A DNA stretch of 64,000 bases from Alcaligenes faecalis. GTDB lineage: Bacteria > Pseudomonadota > Gammaproteobacteria > Burkholderiales > Burkholderiaceae_B. Shown here piece after piece: positions 1 through 8,222 of the stretch (position 1 is the first letter of the stretch; each line of letters opens with the position of its first letter). The stretch lies in contig NZ_CP031012.1 in assembly GCF_009497775.1 (NCBI RefSeq), positions 3,437,235-3,501,234 on the forward strand, in the 5' to 3' direction. A program made the translations under genes and the position numbers. Below the pieces are notes generated by a model. The model was not told where the DNA came from and did not search any database. It saw only the letters and a program-made list of their open reading frames with translations.

Positions 1-674
1 AGAAGCTGTCCAAGCGCCATGGCGCGGTCAGCATCATGGATTACGACAAGGATGGTTATCTGCCTGAAGCCATGATCAATTATCTGGCTCGTTTAGGCTG
101 GAGTCACGGTGATGACGAGCTGTTCACTCGCGAGCAGTTGGTGGAATGGTTTGATACGCGCAGTCTGAGCAAGTCGGCTTCGCAGTGGGACCCCAAGAAG
201 TTGAACTGGGTGAATGCCCATTACATCAAGGCCAGCGACAATGCGAATCTGGCCGAGCGTGTGGCTCCGCGTATTGAGGCTTTGGGTGGCAAGACGGATG
301 GTCAGGATTTGCCCGGCATCATGGGTTTGTTGAAAGACCGTGCCGAGACTTTGAATCAGCTGGCTGAAGGTGCGTTGTTGTTCTGCCGTCCTTTCGAGCC
401 TGCCAGCGATGAGCTGATGGCCGAGGTCTTGACGCCGGAAGCACGTGTTTTGCTGCGGGACTTTGCCAGCAAGGCGATTAGCTTGCCGCAGTGGAATACG
501 GAGAATCTGGCTGCTTTGATCAAGCAGGTTCTGGCTGATCATGAGGTCAAGATGCCCAAGTTGGCTATTCCTTTACGGGTAGCTGTGACGGGGCAGAAGC
601 AGACGCCTGCGGTGGATGCTGTGCTGGCTTTAGTTGGACGCGATAAGGTTTTGGGACGTTTGGCTGGGTTGTAA
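1..674 (+). CDS. gltX: Glutamyl-tRNA synthetase, C-terminal part (5' end outside window)
   Basis: This class I aminoacyl-tRNA synthetase charges tRNA-Glu with glutamate in the cytoplasm. The reading frame is already open at base 3 and begins with KLSKRHG, the KMSKS-type ATP-binding motif of GluRS. It is followed by [34 protein letters not shown] sequence and the helical anticodon-binding domain. The true start lies upstream of the window, and about 223 residues are visible. A strong terminator follows the stop, so the gene ends its transcription unit. Assignment rests on the KMSKS motif and the typical C-terminal organisation. Confidence 0.95.
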   Translation, partial: KLSKRHGAVSIMDYDKDGYLPEAMINYLARLGWSHGDDELFTREQLVEWFDTRSLSKSASQWDPKKLNWVNAHYIKASDNANLAERVAPRIEALGGKTDGQDLPGIMGLLKDRAETLNQLAEGALLFCRPFEPASDELMAEVLTPEARVLLRDFASKAISLPQWNTENLAALIKQVLADHEVKMPKLAIPLRVAVTGQKQTPAVDAVLALVGRDKVLGRLAGL

Positions 675-694
675 GAGTTATAGATCGGTAGTTG

Positions 695-727
695 AAGGGC
701 ATCTCGAATGAGATGCCCTTTTTGTTT
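695..727 (+). terminator. Rho-independent terminator of gltX
   Basis: A 10-bp perfect inverted repeat, AAGGGCATCT (695-704) with AGATGCCCTT (711-720), has a 6-nt loop and is followed by TTTGTTTTG. It begins 21 bases after the gltX stop. Confidence 0.85.
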
Positions 728-851
728 TGTGCTTTGTTGTGCGGAATACGGGTTTGATCAATGTTTCGCCTGGGGCTTAAGTGGGAACGGTTGTGGACAC
801 CATGGGAGGCCTGGTACCGCCTCTGGATTGAAGGAAGGCGCTCTGAAGACG

Positions 852-1080
852 TCGTTCAAGTGGGTGGTGCTCCGGCTGGGCTGATAGCTTGCCGGTGCTG
901 CGCACCGGTACCCTTGTCGAGTGATTGCTACGGGCGCGACCTGAACTCGCCGGGTACTTGGTCCCCCGGACCAAGTACAAACGCCCGGCTCAAACAGCAG
1001 GTCGCTTGCATCCCTACGCAATCACTCGCCCGCGGCAAGCCATCTGAATCGCCCCGCCAGAGCACCACCCACTCGAACGA
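852..1080 (+). repeat. Structured dispersed element, copy A
   Basis: This is one of three related elements in the window. The terminal arms 852-881 and 1051-1080 pair at 27 of 30 positions. Inside lies a 148-bp core (891-1038) that aligns without gaps to copies B and C. Nested stems are: GCTTGCC 887-893 with 1034-1040; hairpin CCGGTGC 892-898 with 902-908; CGAGTGATTG 918-927 with 1019-1028; GCGACCTG 936-943 with 998-1005; GCCGGG 949-954 with 984-989; and apical TACTTGGTCC 955-964 with 968-977 around a CCC loop. Stem sequences differ from the other copies but stay complementary. Invariant single-stranded segments include CTGAACTCG and CTCAAACA. The element lies between the gltX terminator and the end of the convergent amidohydrolase gene. 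No product is recognised. The frame that encodes a cysteine-rich stretch is open in all copies, but paired substitutions favour structure over protein. Confidence 0.85.
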
Positions 1081-1407
1081 CTCAGAATTGCTTCAGATTC
1101 CAGAGACTGTTTACCAAGGAACTCTTTTGAGTTGAACGGGGTTGGGCGCGCTTGAGAAACCGAAGAGGTCGGAGGGAAAAGCAAATTTAAAACCTGTTTC
1201 GACTGCCTTGACCCCATCTGAGTGGAGCACCACCAACAACAAGCCGCAGGCAACAGGCAACCCAGCGACTCAAAAAGTTATGGCTATGGAAAGAGTTATT
1301 AGTGACTCTCTCACTAAAGGTCGGGATCAAGGTAAAAGCCAGCTCTATCTTTAGGAGTTCAGTTTCTCCTCATCGTGTGGGGCCTATATGTATTGGCTTC
1401 AGGCCCA
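1081..1407. other. Intergenic stretch after copy A, no gene seen
   Basis: No convincing coding frame, promoter or RNA gene is visible. GAGCACCACC at 1225-1234 repeats ten bases of the right arm of copy A (1060-1069). A weak GGGCCT/AGGCCC hairpin lies near 1379-1407. The flanking genes converge here, so this is spacer. Confidence 0.5.
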
Positions 1408-1412
1408 TAAAA

Positions 1413-1445
1413 CAAAGGCCGAGGGGGTTTGCCCCTCGGCCTTTG
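1413..1445 (-). terminator. Terminator of the amidohydrolase transcription unit
   Basis: AAAGGCCGAGGGG (1414-1426) pairs perfectly with CCCCTCGGCCTTT (1432-1444) around a short loop. On the minus strand it is followed by GTTTTAT. It lies about 50 bases beyond the stop of the minus-strand gene. Confidence 0.7.
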
Positions 1446-1495
1446 GCCCTCTTCCCCTTCTACTCTTTTGTGTCGGTTTTTTTTTATCCGTTTTT

Positions 1496-2887
1496 TTAGG
1501 CTGGCATCAGGCCCGCTGGTTTCAGGACTCCCAGGCGGCTAATCAAGGCGGTGCAATGTTCTCTTGCTTTGGCCACGACTTCTTGTTTGGAGACGCATTG
1601 GCTTTCGCCGTTTTCGTAAATGACCTGGCCATTCACGATGGTCATGGTGACGTCGCGGCCGCTGGCACAGTAGACCAGGCTGGCGACCACGTCGAAACAG
1701 GGGCTCAGGTGGGGTTGGTCCAGGTTGACCAACGCCATGTCGGCCAGTTTGCCTTCGCTCAGTTGGCCGGCATCTATGCCCAGCATTTCTGCGCCACCTC
1801 GGGTGGCCAGCCAGAAGGCGTCCTGGGCGTTGCTGGCTTGTGGGTCCAGGCGTGCCAAACGTTGGACGTAGACGGCTTGGCGCATGATCTGGAACAGGTC
1901 GACCTGGTGGCCTGCGGCTCCGTCTGCACCCAGTCCTATGCGCACTCCGGCTTCCAGCAGTTCTTTCAGGCGGATGGGGCCGGAGGCCAGATATTCGTTG
2001 GACATGGGGTTGTGGGCGATGCTGCATCCGGCGCGGCCGGCGCGCTCGATTTCGTCGTCGTCCATCCAGATGGCATGGGCAAATCCGGCTCGTTCGTTCA
2101 TCCAGCCTTGTTCGTCCAGCCAGCGAAAGGGGCGTGCGCCGTATGCTTTCTGGAAGATATCCGGGTCTACGGGCGCTTCTGAGCAGTGGGTTTGCCAGCG
2201 CACGTCGAATTTACGAGCCATCTCCGCAGAACCCAGCACCAGGTCCAGGTCGTTGTAGATGATGTTGATGGGCGATGGCCAGATTTGCACACGGCCTTGT
2301 TGCCAGTTGCTCAAACACTCCTGCATGGTATCCAGCTCGTGTTTTACGCTGTGGCGAAACAGGGTGTCCTGCAATCCGTTGTCGCGGGCGACCGGGGTGA
2401 AGGGGCCGAACATGCCTCGGGCCACGATGCCGCGCAGGCCGGTGTCTTGCAGTGCCTGGGCTACGGCAATGGTCGTTTCCGGATCTGCGGGAGCGTAGTG
2501 GTTGTCCAGCACGGTGGTCACACCGGATGAGGCGGCTTCCAGTGCGCCCAGGCTTACGGCGGCCAGCGCTTCTTGTGGGCGGATATCAGCAGCTAGTGGC
2601 AGCATGAACTCACCCAGCCATTGCCACAGAGCCATGCCATCGCCCAAACCGCGCCCAGCCAGTTGGAACAGGTGGTTATGCGTATCGATCAAGCCAGGGA
2701 TCAGGGCCTGCATGGGGGCATGGATGGTTTTTCTTCCCTGCCAATGCTGCATGTCCTGAGCCTGACCCACGGCACAGATTCGATTGCCGCTGATGGCTAC
2801 AACGCCGTTTTCCAGGACCTCGTTCTGGTCGTTCATGGTGACCACTTTGCCTGCGTGAATCACGATATCGCACAATTGGCTTGTCAT
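1496..2887 (-). CDS. Amidohydrolase of the TrzN/AtzB/8-oxoguanine deaminase type
   Basis: This 463-residue protein is a predicted metal-dependent deaminase or aminohydrolase acting on a nitrogen heterocycle. The fold is seen in order: an N-terminal beta-sandwich strand, the HxH metal motif THNH (His70, His72), His234 in THCSE, His271 in FAHAIW, AHNPMSN around residue 291-296, and the metal-binding Asp322 in GLGADG. These residues match the mononuclear guanine-deaminase/atrazine-chlorohydrolase branch. It lies 17 bases downstream of an NCS2 nucleobase permease gene and is surely co-transcribed with it. This points to import and deamination of a purine- or pyrimidine-like compound. The exact substrate cannot be read from the sequence. 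Confidence 0.85.
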   Translation of the reverse strand: MTSQLCDIVIHAGKVVTMNDQNEVLENGVVAISGNRICAVGQAQDMQHWQGRKTIHAPMQALIPGLIDTHNHLFQLAGRGLGDGMALWQWLGEFMLPLAADIRPQEALAAVSLGALEAASSGVTTVLDNHYAPADPETTIAVAQALQDTGLRGIVARGMFGPFTPVARDNGLQDTLFRHSVKHELDTMQECLSNWQQGRVQIWPSPINIIYNDLDLVLGSAEMARKFDVRWQTHCSEAPVDPDIFQKAYGARPFRWLDEQGWMNERAGFAHAIWMDDDEIERAGRAGCSIAHNPMSNEYLASGPIRLKELLEAGVRIGLGADGAAGHQVDLFQIMRQAVYVQRLARLDPQASNAQDAFWLATRGGAEMLGIDAGQLSEGKLADMALVNLDQPHLSPCFDVVASLVYCASGRDVTMTIVNGQVIYENGESQCVSKQEVVAKAREHCTALISRLGVLKPAGLMPA

Positions 2888-2904
2888 TGTCTGTCTCCTG
2901 TTTC

Positions 2905-4293
2905 TTATCCTTGCGGTGTTACCCGCACGACGCTCAGGGGCGTCTCTTCCTGTGTTTCCATCACCAGCTCTTCTGTGTGTTGCCGGCCACTGGTTCCGTT
3001 GAAAAACAGATTCAGCACCACCGATGAGATCACGGTCAACAGCACCCCGCTATGCAATAAGGGGATCAGGTATTCCGGGAACTGGTCAAAGAAGGTGGGA
3101 GCGACGGCGGGAATCAAGCCCACGCCCAGGCTGATCGCAAAGATGAAGGTGTTGTGTTTGTTGTTCTTGAAGTCTACGGTCTGCAAGATACGCACGCCAG
3201 AGGCGGCCACCATGCCAAACATCACAATGGCTGCGCCCCCCAGCACGTAGTGCGGAACCAGGGCTACGACGTGAGCTATACGCGGTACCAGTCCCAGAAC
3301 AATCAGGATCAGGCCCGCGACCAGACAGACGTAGCGGCTGCGCACGCCGGTCACTCCAATCAGGCCGATGTTTTGTGCGTAAGAGGAGTATGGAAAGGTA
3401 TTGAATACGCCACCGATCACCGCACCCAAGGCATCGGCGCGCAGACCACGAGCAAAGTCCTCGTGACTCAGTGGGCGGTTCAAGATCACAGCCAGGGCGT
3501 AGAACAGGCCGATGGCTTCCACCATGGTCACAATCACGACCAGCAACATGGTGAAGGTGGCACTAAAGGAAAAGGTGGGCATGCCGAAGTGGAACGGCGT
3601 CACCAGCTCAATCCAGGGCAGTTGGTCCAGCCCTTCTACGGTGACACGCCCCATCAGAATGGCCAGTATCATGCCCGCCGCCAAGCCCACCAGCACGGCG
3701 ATGCTGCCAAAAAAGCCGCGACCAAATCGTGCGACCAGCAAGGTCACCAGCAGCACGGTCCCCGCAATGCCCAGGTACACCAGACTGCCAAAGTCTTTCG
3801 CGCCATGTCCGCCCCCCGCCCAGGTAATCGCTACACCAAACAGACCTACGCCCAGCGACACCAGTGTCGTTCCCGTTACCAAGGGTGGGAAAAGCCATAG
3901 CAGGCGAATAATCAAGGGCACCATCAGCACGGCGATGAAACCGGCCGCAATAATGGCGCCGTACAAGGCGGGCAGGCCCATACCGGGTGTCAGCCCGATG
4001 GCGATCATGGGGGCAATCCCGGCAAAGGAAATACCCATCATGACGGGCAGGCGTATCCCTACCCAGCGCCCTACCCCCATGGATTGAATGATGGAAATGA
4101 TTCCACAGCACAACAGGTCTGCATTGATCAGAATGGCAATGTCTTCCTGGCTTAAACCCAGGGCACTGCCCAGAATCAAGGGTACGGTAACCGCACCGGC
4201 ATACATGACCAGCACATGCTGCAAACCAAACAAGAAAGAGCGTCCGACAGGCAGCCGCTCGTCAATACTGTCCTGAATCTGACGGGTGTTCAT
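2905..4293 (-). CDS. NCS2-family nucleobase:cation symporter (xanthine/urate/uracil type)
   Basis: This 462-residue inner-membrane transporter is very hydrophobic, with about 12-14 predicted membrane segments. It carries the NCS2 signature QNIGLIGVTG after TFPYSSYA, the QNxGxxxxT motif of the family. Family members import xanthine, uric acid or uracil with protons. The start has a GAGGAG ribosome-binding site about 6 bases upstream. It heads a two-gene unit with the amidohydrolase and is separated from the oxygenase operon upstream by a terminator at 4385-4421. The substrate is probably a nucleobase-like ring, but which one is unknown. Confidence 0.9.
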   Translation of the reverse strand: MNTRQIQDSIDERLPVGRSFLFGLQHVLVMYAGAVTVPLILGSALGLSQEDIAILINADLLCCGIISIIQSMGVGRWVGIRLPVMMGISFAGIAPMIAIGLTPGMGLPALYGAIIAAGFIAVLMVPLIIRLLWLFPPLVTGTTLVSLGVGLFGVAITWAGGGHGAKDFGSLVYLGIAGTVLLVTLLVARFGRGFFGSIAVLVGLAAGMILAILMGRVTVEGLDQLPWIELVTPFHFGMPTFSFSATFTMLLVVIVTMVEAIGLFYALAVILNRPLSHEDFARGLRADALGAVIGGVFNTFPYSSYAQNIGLIGVTGVRSRYVCLVAGLILIVLGLVPRIAHVVALVPHYVLGGAAIVMFGMVAASGVRILQTVDFKNNKHNTFIFAISLGVGLIPAVAPTFFDQFPEYLIPLLHSGVLLTVISSVVLNLFFNGTSGRQHTEELVMETQEETPLSVVRVTPQG

Positions 4294-4384
4294 AGGTTTG
4301 TCTCCTCATCTTTTTCCCGTTATTTTTTTACTCAGTACATCGGGTAGCGGCGCCGTCCCCCTTATTGCCTGTCCGGGCCGCTCT

Positions 4385-4421
4385 ATAAAAATGCCCCTGC
4401 CGGTGCAGGACCCAGGGGCAT
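4385..4421 (-). terminator. Terminator of the oxygenase operon
   Basis: ATGCCCCTG (4391-4399) pairs with CAGGGGCAT (4413-4421). On the minus strand the hairpin is followed by TTTTAT. It sits just after the stop of the alpha/beta hydrolase gene and separates that operon from the permease gene. Confidence 0.75.
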
Positions 4422-4427
4422 CTATTG

Positions 4428-5237
4428 TCAATCTGCTGTCAGAAATTCCTCCAAATAGGCGGCTACTGGTTCAGGTGCCTCCAGTGGCAGCAAGTGACCG
4501 GTATCCGGCAGCTCGTACAAGCCTGCCGCCTGCCGCAAGCGATCGTGCATTTCCTGCATGATGGCCAGACGCACAAAGCTGCGTTCGCCATGCAATAACA
4601 AGGTCGGGCAGCGCAGCTCCTCCAGCTGCGCCCAGACATCGTCATTGCGAAATGGCCAGCGCCTCAAAAAATACGGGTCGTGCCGCCGCTGCCACAAGTC
4701 CAGGTCCACCTGGTTGACGGACTCGTAGGCAAACAACTGCAGCAAGGACTGCGGTGCTTGCGGGTTGGCTTTGCGCTCGTACTCCATCACCGCAGCACGA
4801 CTGGGGAAATTCGCCGGTCGTGCCATCACTTCGTGCTCGCTTTGCGTAAAACTGGGTTCGACATCCAGCACTGCCAATCGGCGGACCCGTTCCGGATAAC
4901 GGGCCGCGTACTGCAGGCCGACCAAGCCCCCCCAGGACAAACCGGCCAGATCGTATTGGGGTTGACCCAATGCCTCCAGCAGGCAAGCCAGATCCTGCAC
5001 ATGCGCCGGTGTGGCATAGTCCTGCTGCGCACACCAGTCACTTAAACCATGTCCGCGCATGTCCAGGGCGATCACTGCCCGGTTCTGCGACAAGGCGGTG
5101 GCCACGTGATGCCAAAGCCCCGCATGGCCGGTTACGCCATGCATCACGATCAGGGGCACCTGTGCGGTACGGATAGCGCCGTACTGACGGGCGTGCAGCA
5201 AACCTGCGCCGCCCTGTACGTAGATGGATTGGCTCAT
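4428..5237 (-). CDS. Alpha/beta hydrolase
   Basis: This 269-residue cytoplasmic hydrolase has the alpha/beta-hydrolase fold. Visible motifs are the oxyanion region VMHGVTGHAGLW, the LDMRGHGLSD turn, the nucleophile elbow GLSWGG (Ser101) and the C-terminal catalytic His248 in DTGHLLPLE. The acid residue is probably Glu218 in HGERS, an unusual replacement for Asp. Its start codon overlaps the oxygenase stop (ATGA), so the two are translationally coupled. In such operons these enzymes usually hydrolyse an ester, lactone or C-C bond produced after ring oxidation. The substrate is unknown. Confidence 0.88.
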   Translation of the reverse strand: MSQSIYVQGGAGLLHARQYGAIRTAQVPLIVMHGVTGHAGLWHHVATALSQNRAVIALDMRGHGLSDWCAQQDYATPAHVQDLACLLEALGQPQYDLAGLSWGGLVGLQYAARYPERVRRLAVLDVEPSFTQSEHEVMARPANFPSRAAVMEYERKANPQAPQSLLQLFAYESVNQVDLDLWQRRHDPYFLRRWPFRNDDVWAQLEELRCPTLLLHGERSFVRLAIMQEMHDRLRQAAGLYELPDTGHLLPLEAPEPVAAYLEEFLTAD

Positions 5238-6301
5238 CGCAAGCTCTCGACCTGCGCGACCAGGTCATTAAGCCAGCGGCGATATTCCACCGTGACAATA
5301 TCCGCACCCCGCACAGGTGTCTCACGTTCCTGGGGCTGATCGCCCTGCAGATTGATCCACAAGGGCCGCTGTGATTCGATGATGGGTTTGTCCTGGCCCA
5401 GCACCTCGTCCTCAAAGTCCATGAAGAAGTCATCGTACATAGGCTCAGTCCCAAAATCGCGCGCCTGCCACCAGAAACTGCGGGTGGTAAATTCGTCCAC
5501 CGGACAGGCTGCCATCAGCAGCACATAACGCTTGCCGTTGGGAAAGGTGCGCTTCAAATGCACGGTGTGCGGCATGGTGACGTGGTATTCGTTCACCGGC
5601 TCGATCAGCTCCTCTTCAATACCCAGCAGTTTTTTCTTCAAGCCTACACCGGGCTCTTTCACGCCGCTGCGATCAAAGCGCAGGACATGCTCTTCGCGCC
5701 AGACTTTAACGGCTTCCACCCGTGGATTGTCCCGGCTGCCAATGGTGCCATCATGCACGTAGGCAAAGTGACTGAAGTCCACAAAGTTTTCCAGACGGCG
5801 CGGCGAGCTGGTGCGCCAGTCGTAGGTCTTGCCTTGCAGGACCCGGTAGCTGGGATCGTTCATTTCAGGAAAGACCGGCACCGGCATTTGCGGTGTTTCC
5901 AGCGCAACCCAGACGATGCCACCCGACTCGGTGACGTTAAAGCGTTTCACATTGACCCGCATGGCACAGGTCAGCTCTTCACGAGCCGGAATGCGCACGC
6001 ACTCGCCTTGGGCATCGAAGCGCCAGCCATGATAGGGGCACTCGATCGTGGCATCGACAATTTCGCCCAAGGCCAGATTGGTCCCCTTATGCGGACAACG
6101 GCTATCCATGGCAACCAGCTCGCCATTCAAGCGTGCCAGCACCAGATCCTGACCCAGCAAACGCGCGCCAAAGGGCTTGTCCAGAACCTGGCTGCTATAG
6201 GCCACGGGGTGCCAGAAATGCGCCAGTGCGCGATACAGGGGATTGCTCTGTTCCTGTGGATGACGGGCCTGGATCATCGGCACCTCATTCATGACTGTCA
6301 T
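5234..6301 (-). CDS. Rieske non-heme iron oxygenase, VanA-like
   Basis: This 355-residue terminal oxygenase belongs to a two-component Rieske system. The Rieske [2Fe-2S] ligands are Cys69 and His71 (CPHKGTNL) and Cys88 and His91 (CPYHGW). The mononuclear iron site is NFVDFSHFAYVH with His178 and His183. Length and organisation match the vanillate O-demethylase/N-demethylase branch that acts as a homotrimer with a flavin reductase. That partner is encoded two genes upstream. The start at 6301 has AGGAG seven bases before it. Likely reactions are demethylation or hydroxylation of an aromatic or heterocyclic substrate, which is not identifiable here. Confidence 0.92.
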   Translation of the reverse strand: MTVMNEVPMIQARHPQEQSNPLYRALAHFWHPVAYSSQVLDKPFGARLLGQDLVLARLNGELVAMDSRCPHKGTNLALGEIVDATIECPYHGWRFDAQGECVRIPAREELTCAMRVNVKRFNVTESGGIVWVALETPQMPVPVFPEMNDPSYRVLQGKTYDWRTSSPRRLENFVDFSHFAYVHDGTIGSRDNPRVEAVKVWREEHVLRFDRSGVKEPGVGLKKKLLGIEEELIEPVNEYHVTMPHTVHLKRTFPNGKRYVLLMAACPVDEFTTRSFWWQARDFGTEPMYDDFFMDFEDEVLGQDKPIIESQRPLWINLQGDQPQERETPVRGADIVTVEYRRWLNDLVAQVESLR

Positions 6302-6333
6302 GGTCTACTCCTGAAAATTCCAGCTGATTCTGT

Positions 6334-7089
6334 TTACAGAAAATGCGCGCCGCCGTTCACCAGCAGGCTCTGCCCCGTCACAAAGTCCGAGCCGCTGCCC
6401 AACAGGAACAGGGCGGCCCCCACCATGTCTTCTGGCGTTTGGGTGCGTTGCAGGCAGCGTCCCGCCACGGTGCGGCGGTCGGCTTCATCCCCCTGGGTAG
6501 CGGTAATGCCCGCGTCGGGAATCAGATCCGGGCACAAGGTGTTGACCTGAATATTGAACGCCCCCACTTCGCGTGCCATGGCACGGCTCATACCCACCAC
6601 CGCCGCCTTGGACGAGACGTAGTGCAGGAAGTTGGGCACGCCCTTGTAGGGGGTGTTGGAAGACACATTGATGATCTTGCCGCCGCCTTGCTGCTTCATG
6701 GCCGGAATCACGGCTTTGCAGCACTGCCACAGCCCACGCACATTGATGGCGTAGCAGCGATCCCATTCCTCGGCAGGAATATCCATCAGGGAGCCAAAGG
6801 TACAGCCGCGGAAAAAACCGGCGTTATTGATAATGCCGTCGATAGAACCGAAGGCATCCAGAGCCGCTTTGGCCATGGCCTGGGTCTGGTCGTTATTGGA
6901 CACGTCCACCTGAACGGCAATGGCTTTGCCGCCCTGCTCACAGTACTGCCGAGCCTTGTCGCTTAAGTCACCCAGGTCGGCCATCACCAGATTTGCACCC
7001 TGCTCGATCAAGGCATCGCAGTACGCCAGGCCAATCTGCCCACCGGCTCCGGTGACGATAACCGTCCTGCCTTTCAATGAAGCATTCAT
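6334..7089 (-). CDS. Short-chain dehydrogenase/reductase
   Basis: This 251-residue NAD(P)-dependent oxidoreductase of the classical SDR family has the cofactor motif TGAGGQIG near residues 13-20, NNAG near residue 90, and the catalytic YVSSK about residue 160. A GGAGGAG ribosome-binding site precedes the start. It lies between the reductase and oxygenase genes of a four-gene unit, so it probably oxidises an alcohol or diol intermediate of the same pathway. The specific substrate is unknown. Confidence 0.9.
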   Translation of the reverse strand: MNASLKGRTVIVTGAGGQIGLAYCDALIEQGANLVMADLGDLSDKARQYCEQGGKAIAVQVDVSNNDQTQAMAKAALDAFGSIDGIINNAGFFRGCTFGSLMDIPAEEWDRCYAINVRGLWQCCKAVIPAMKQQGGGKIINVSSNTPYKGVPNFLHYVSSKAAVVGMSRAMAREVGAFNIQVNTLCPDLIPDAGITATQGDEADRRTVAGRCLQRTQTPEDMVGAALFLLGSGSDFVTGQSLLVNGGAHFL

Positions 7090-7132
7090 TTTCCTATCTC
7101 CTCCGTATGTGGGCGTCGTTTGCGCCCTGCTC

Positions 7133-8098
7133 TTATAAATCCAGCGTCAGTGCCTCGCCGCGACTGCGGGAGACACAAATCATCATGCTTTCAGATGCGG
7201 CCCGTTCTTGTTCGCTCAGGACGTGGTCGCGGTGTTCGGGCGTGCCCGACAGGACTTTGGTTTCACAGGACCCGCAAATCCCTTCGCGGCAGGAGCAATA
7301 CACCCGTATGCCCTGATCCAGCAGACATTCCAGGATGCTGCGGCCTGCCGGGACTTCAATGGAGCCGCCGGTACGAGCCAGATGAACGGTGAACGCGCTG
7401 TCCTCGCCCTGATCGGCAGCCGCAACAGGCGCCGCCGCGAAGTATTCGAAATGCACCTGTTGATCAGGCAGATCGGCACAGGCCTGCTTGTAGGCCTGCA
7501 ACATACCCGCCGGGCCACAGCAATAGAAATGGCTACCCTGGCTTTTATAAGGAGCCAGTGCGGCGTCCATATCCATGCGCGCACCATTCATTTCGTCTTC
7601 GATCAGGACATCCAGCCGTCCCAGACCTTGGCTGTTCGCTTCTAATTGTTGAAGTTCGTCCAGAAAAGCGGCCCGGTGGCGACTGCGCACACAGTAAAAA
7701 AGATGCCAGGGCTGGCCCAAGGCTTGCAGACGTTGTGCCATGGCGTGAATAGGCGTGATGCCTATGCCTCCTGCCAGCAGGACACTGGTCGCTGCCTGGC
7801 TTTCATCCAGCTTGAACAGATTGCGAGGCTCGGAAATTTCCAGCGCATCGCCCACGTTCAAGGCCTGATGAACTGCACGCGAGCCACCCCGGCTGGCCGG
7901 GTCCAGACTGACGCCAATCCGGTACTGCCCTTCGTGGCTTCCGGCCAGCAGCGAGTACTGCCGAACCAGGCCCCCTGGCAAATGCACATCGATATGGGCC
8001 CCCGCCTCCACAGTTGGGAAGCGGCCTTCCTGTGGACAGAGCTCCAGTGAACGGATGCCCTCGGCCTCGATGCGTATGCTGCGTATCCAGGATTTCAT
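7133..8098 (-). CDS. Oxygenase reductase component (VanB/phthalate dioxygenase reductase type)
   Basis: This flavin- and iron-sulfur-containing reductase passes electrons from NAD(P)H to the Rieske oxygenase encoded downstream. The N-terminal part is the flavin-binding barrel (RQYSLL), followed by the nucleotide-binding domain (GGIGITPI) and a C-terminal plant-type ferredoxin domain with CSCREGICGSC. The start at 8098 (MKSWIRSIRI) is preferred because AAGGAGG lies about 10 bases upstream. An ATG at 8107 is only one base from that site. It is the first gene of the four-gene unit and is divergent from the LysR gene. Confidence 0.92.
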   Translation of the reverse strand: MKSWIRSIRIEAEGIRSLELCPQEGRFPTVEAGAHIDVHLPGGLVRQYSLLAGSHEGQYRIGVSLDPASRGGSRAVHQALNVGDALEISEPRNLFKLDESQAATSVLLAGGIGITPIHAMAQRLQALGQPWHLFYCVRSRHRAAFLDELQQLEANSQGLGRLDVLIEDEMNGARMDMDAALAPYKSQGSHFYCCGPAGMLQAYKQACADLPDQQVHFEYFAAAPVAAADQGEDSAFTVHLARTGGSIEVPAGRSILECLLDQGIRVYCSCREGICGSCETKVLSGTPEHRDHVLSEQERAASESMMICVSRSRGEALTLDL

Positions 8099-8159
8099 GA
8101 TGCTCATGCCTCCTTTTCTTATCTGACCTTTGCAGCCCCCGCTGCGGTCTATGGAAAAC

Positions 8160-8203
8160 ATTTAAGCACCCGCGATTTGATAAAACAATTGAATTTATTT
8201 TAT
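8160..8203 (-). promoter_or_regulatory. Candidate promoter and LysR operator of the oxygenase operon
   Basis: Read on the minus strand, TTGTTT and TTAAAT are separated by 17 bases (8183-8188 and 8160-8165). An inverted repeat ATAAAA-N12-TTTTAT at 8180-8203 overlaps the -35 side, as expected for an autoregulated divergent LysR site. The region is distinctly AT-rich. This is predicted from sequence only. Confidence 0.4.
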
Positions 8204-8222
8204 TTATTAGTAAGATAATCTG

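Noticed and set aside
852..1080. Interpretation of the structured elements as integron attC sites
   Set aside because: They share the idea of conserved structure with variable stems, but no GTTRRRY core, cassette genes or integrase were found, and the conserved core is much longer.
852..1080. Interpretation of the elements as retron RNAs or group II intron fragments
   Set aside because: No reverse transcriptase gene or remnant is nearby, and no intron domain V-like hairpin was recognised.
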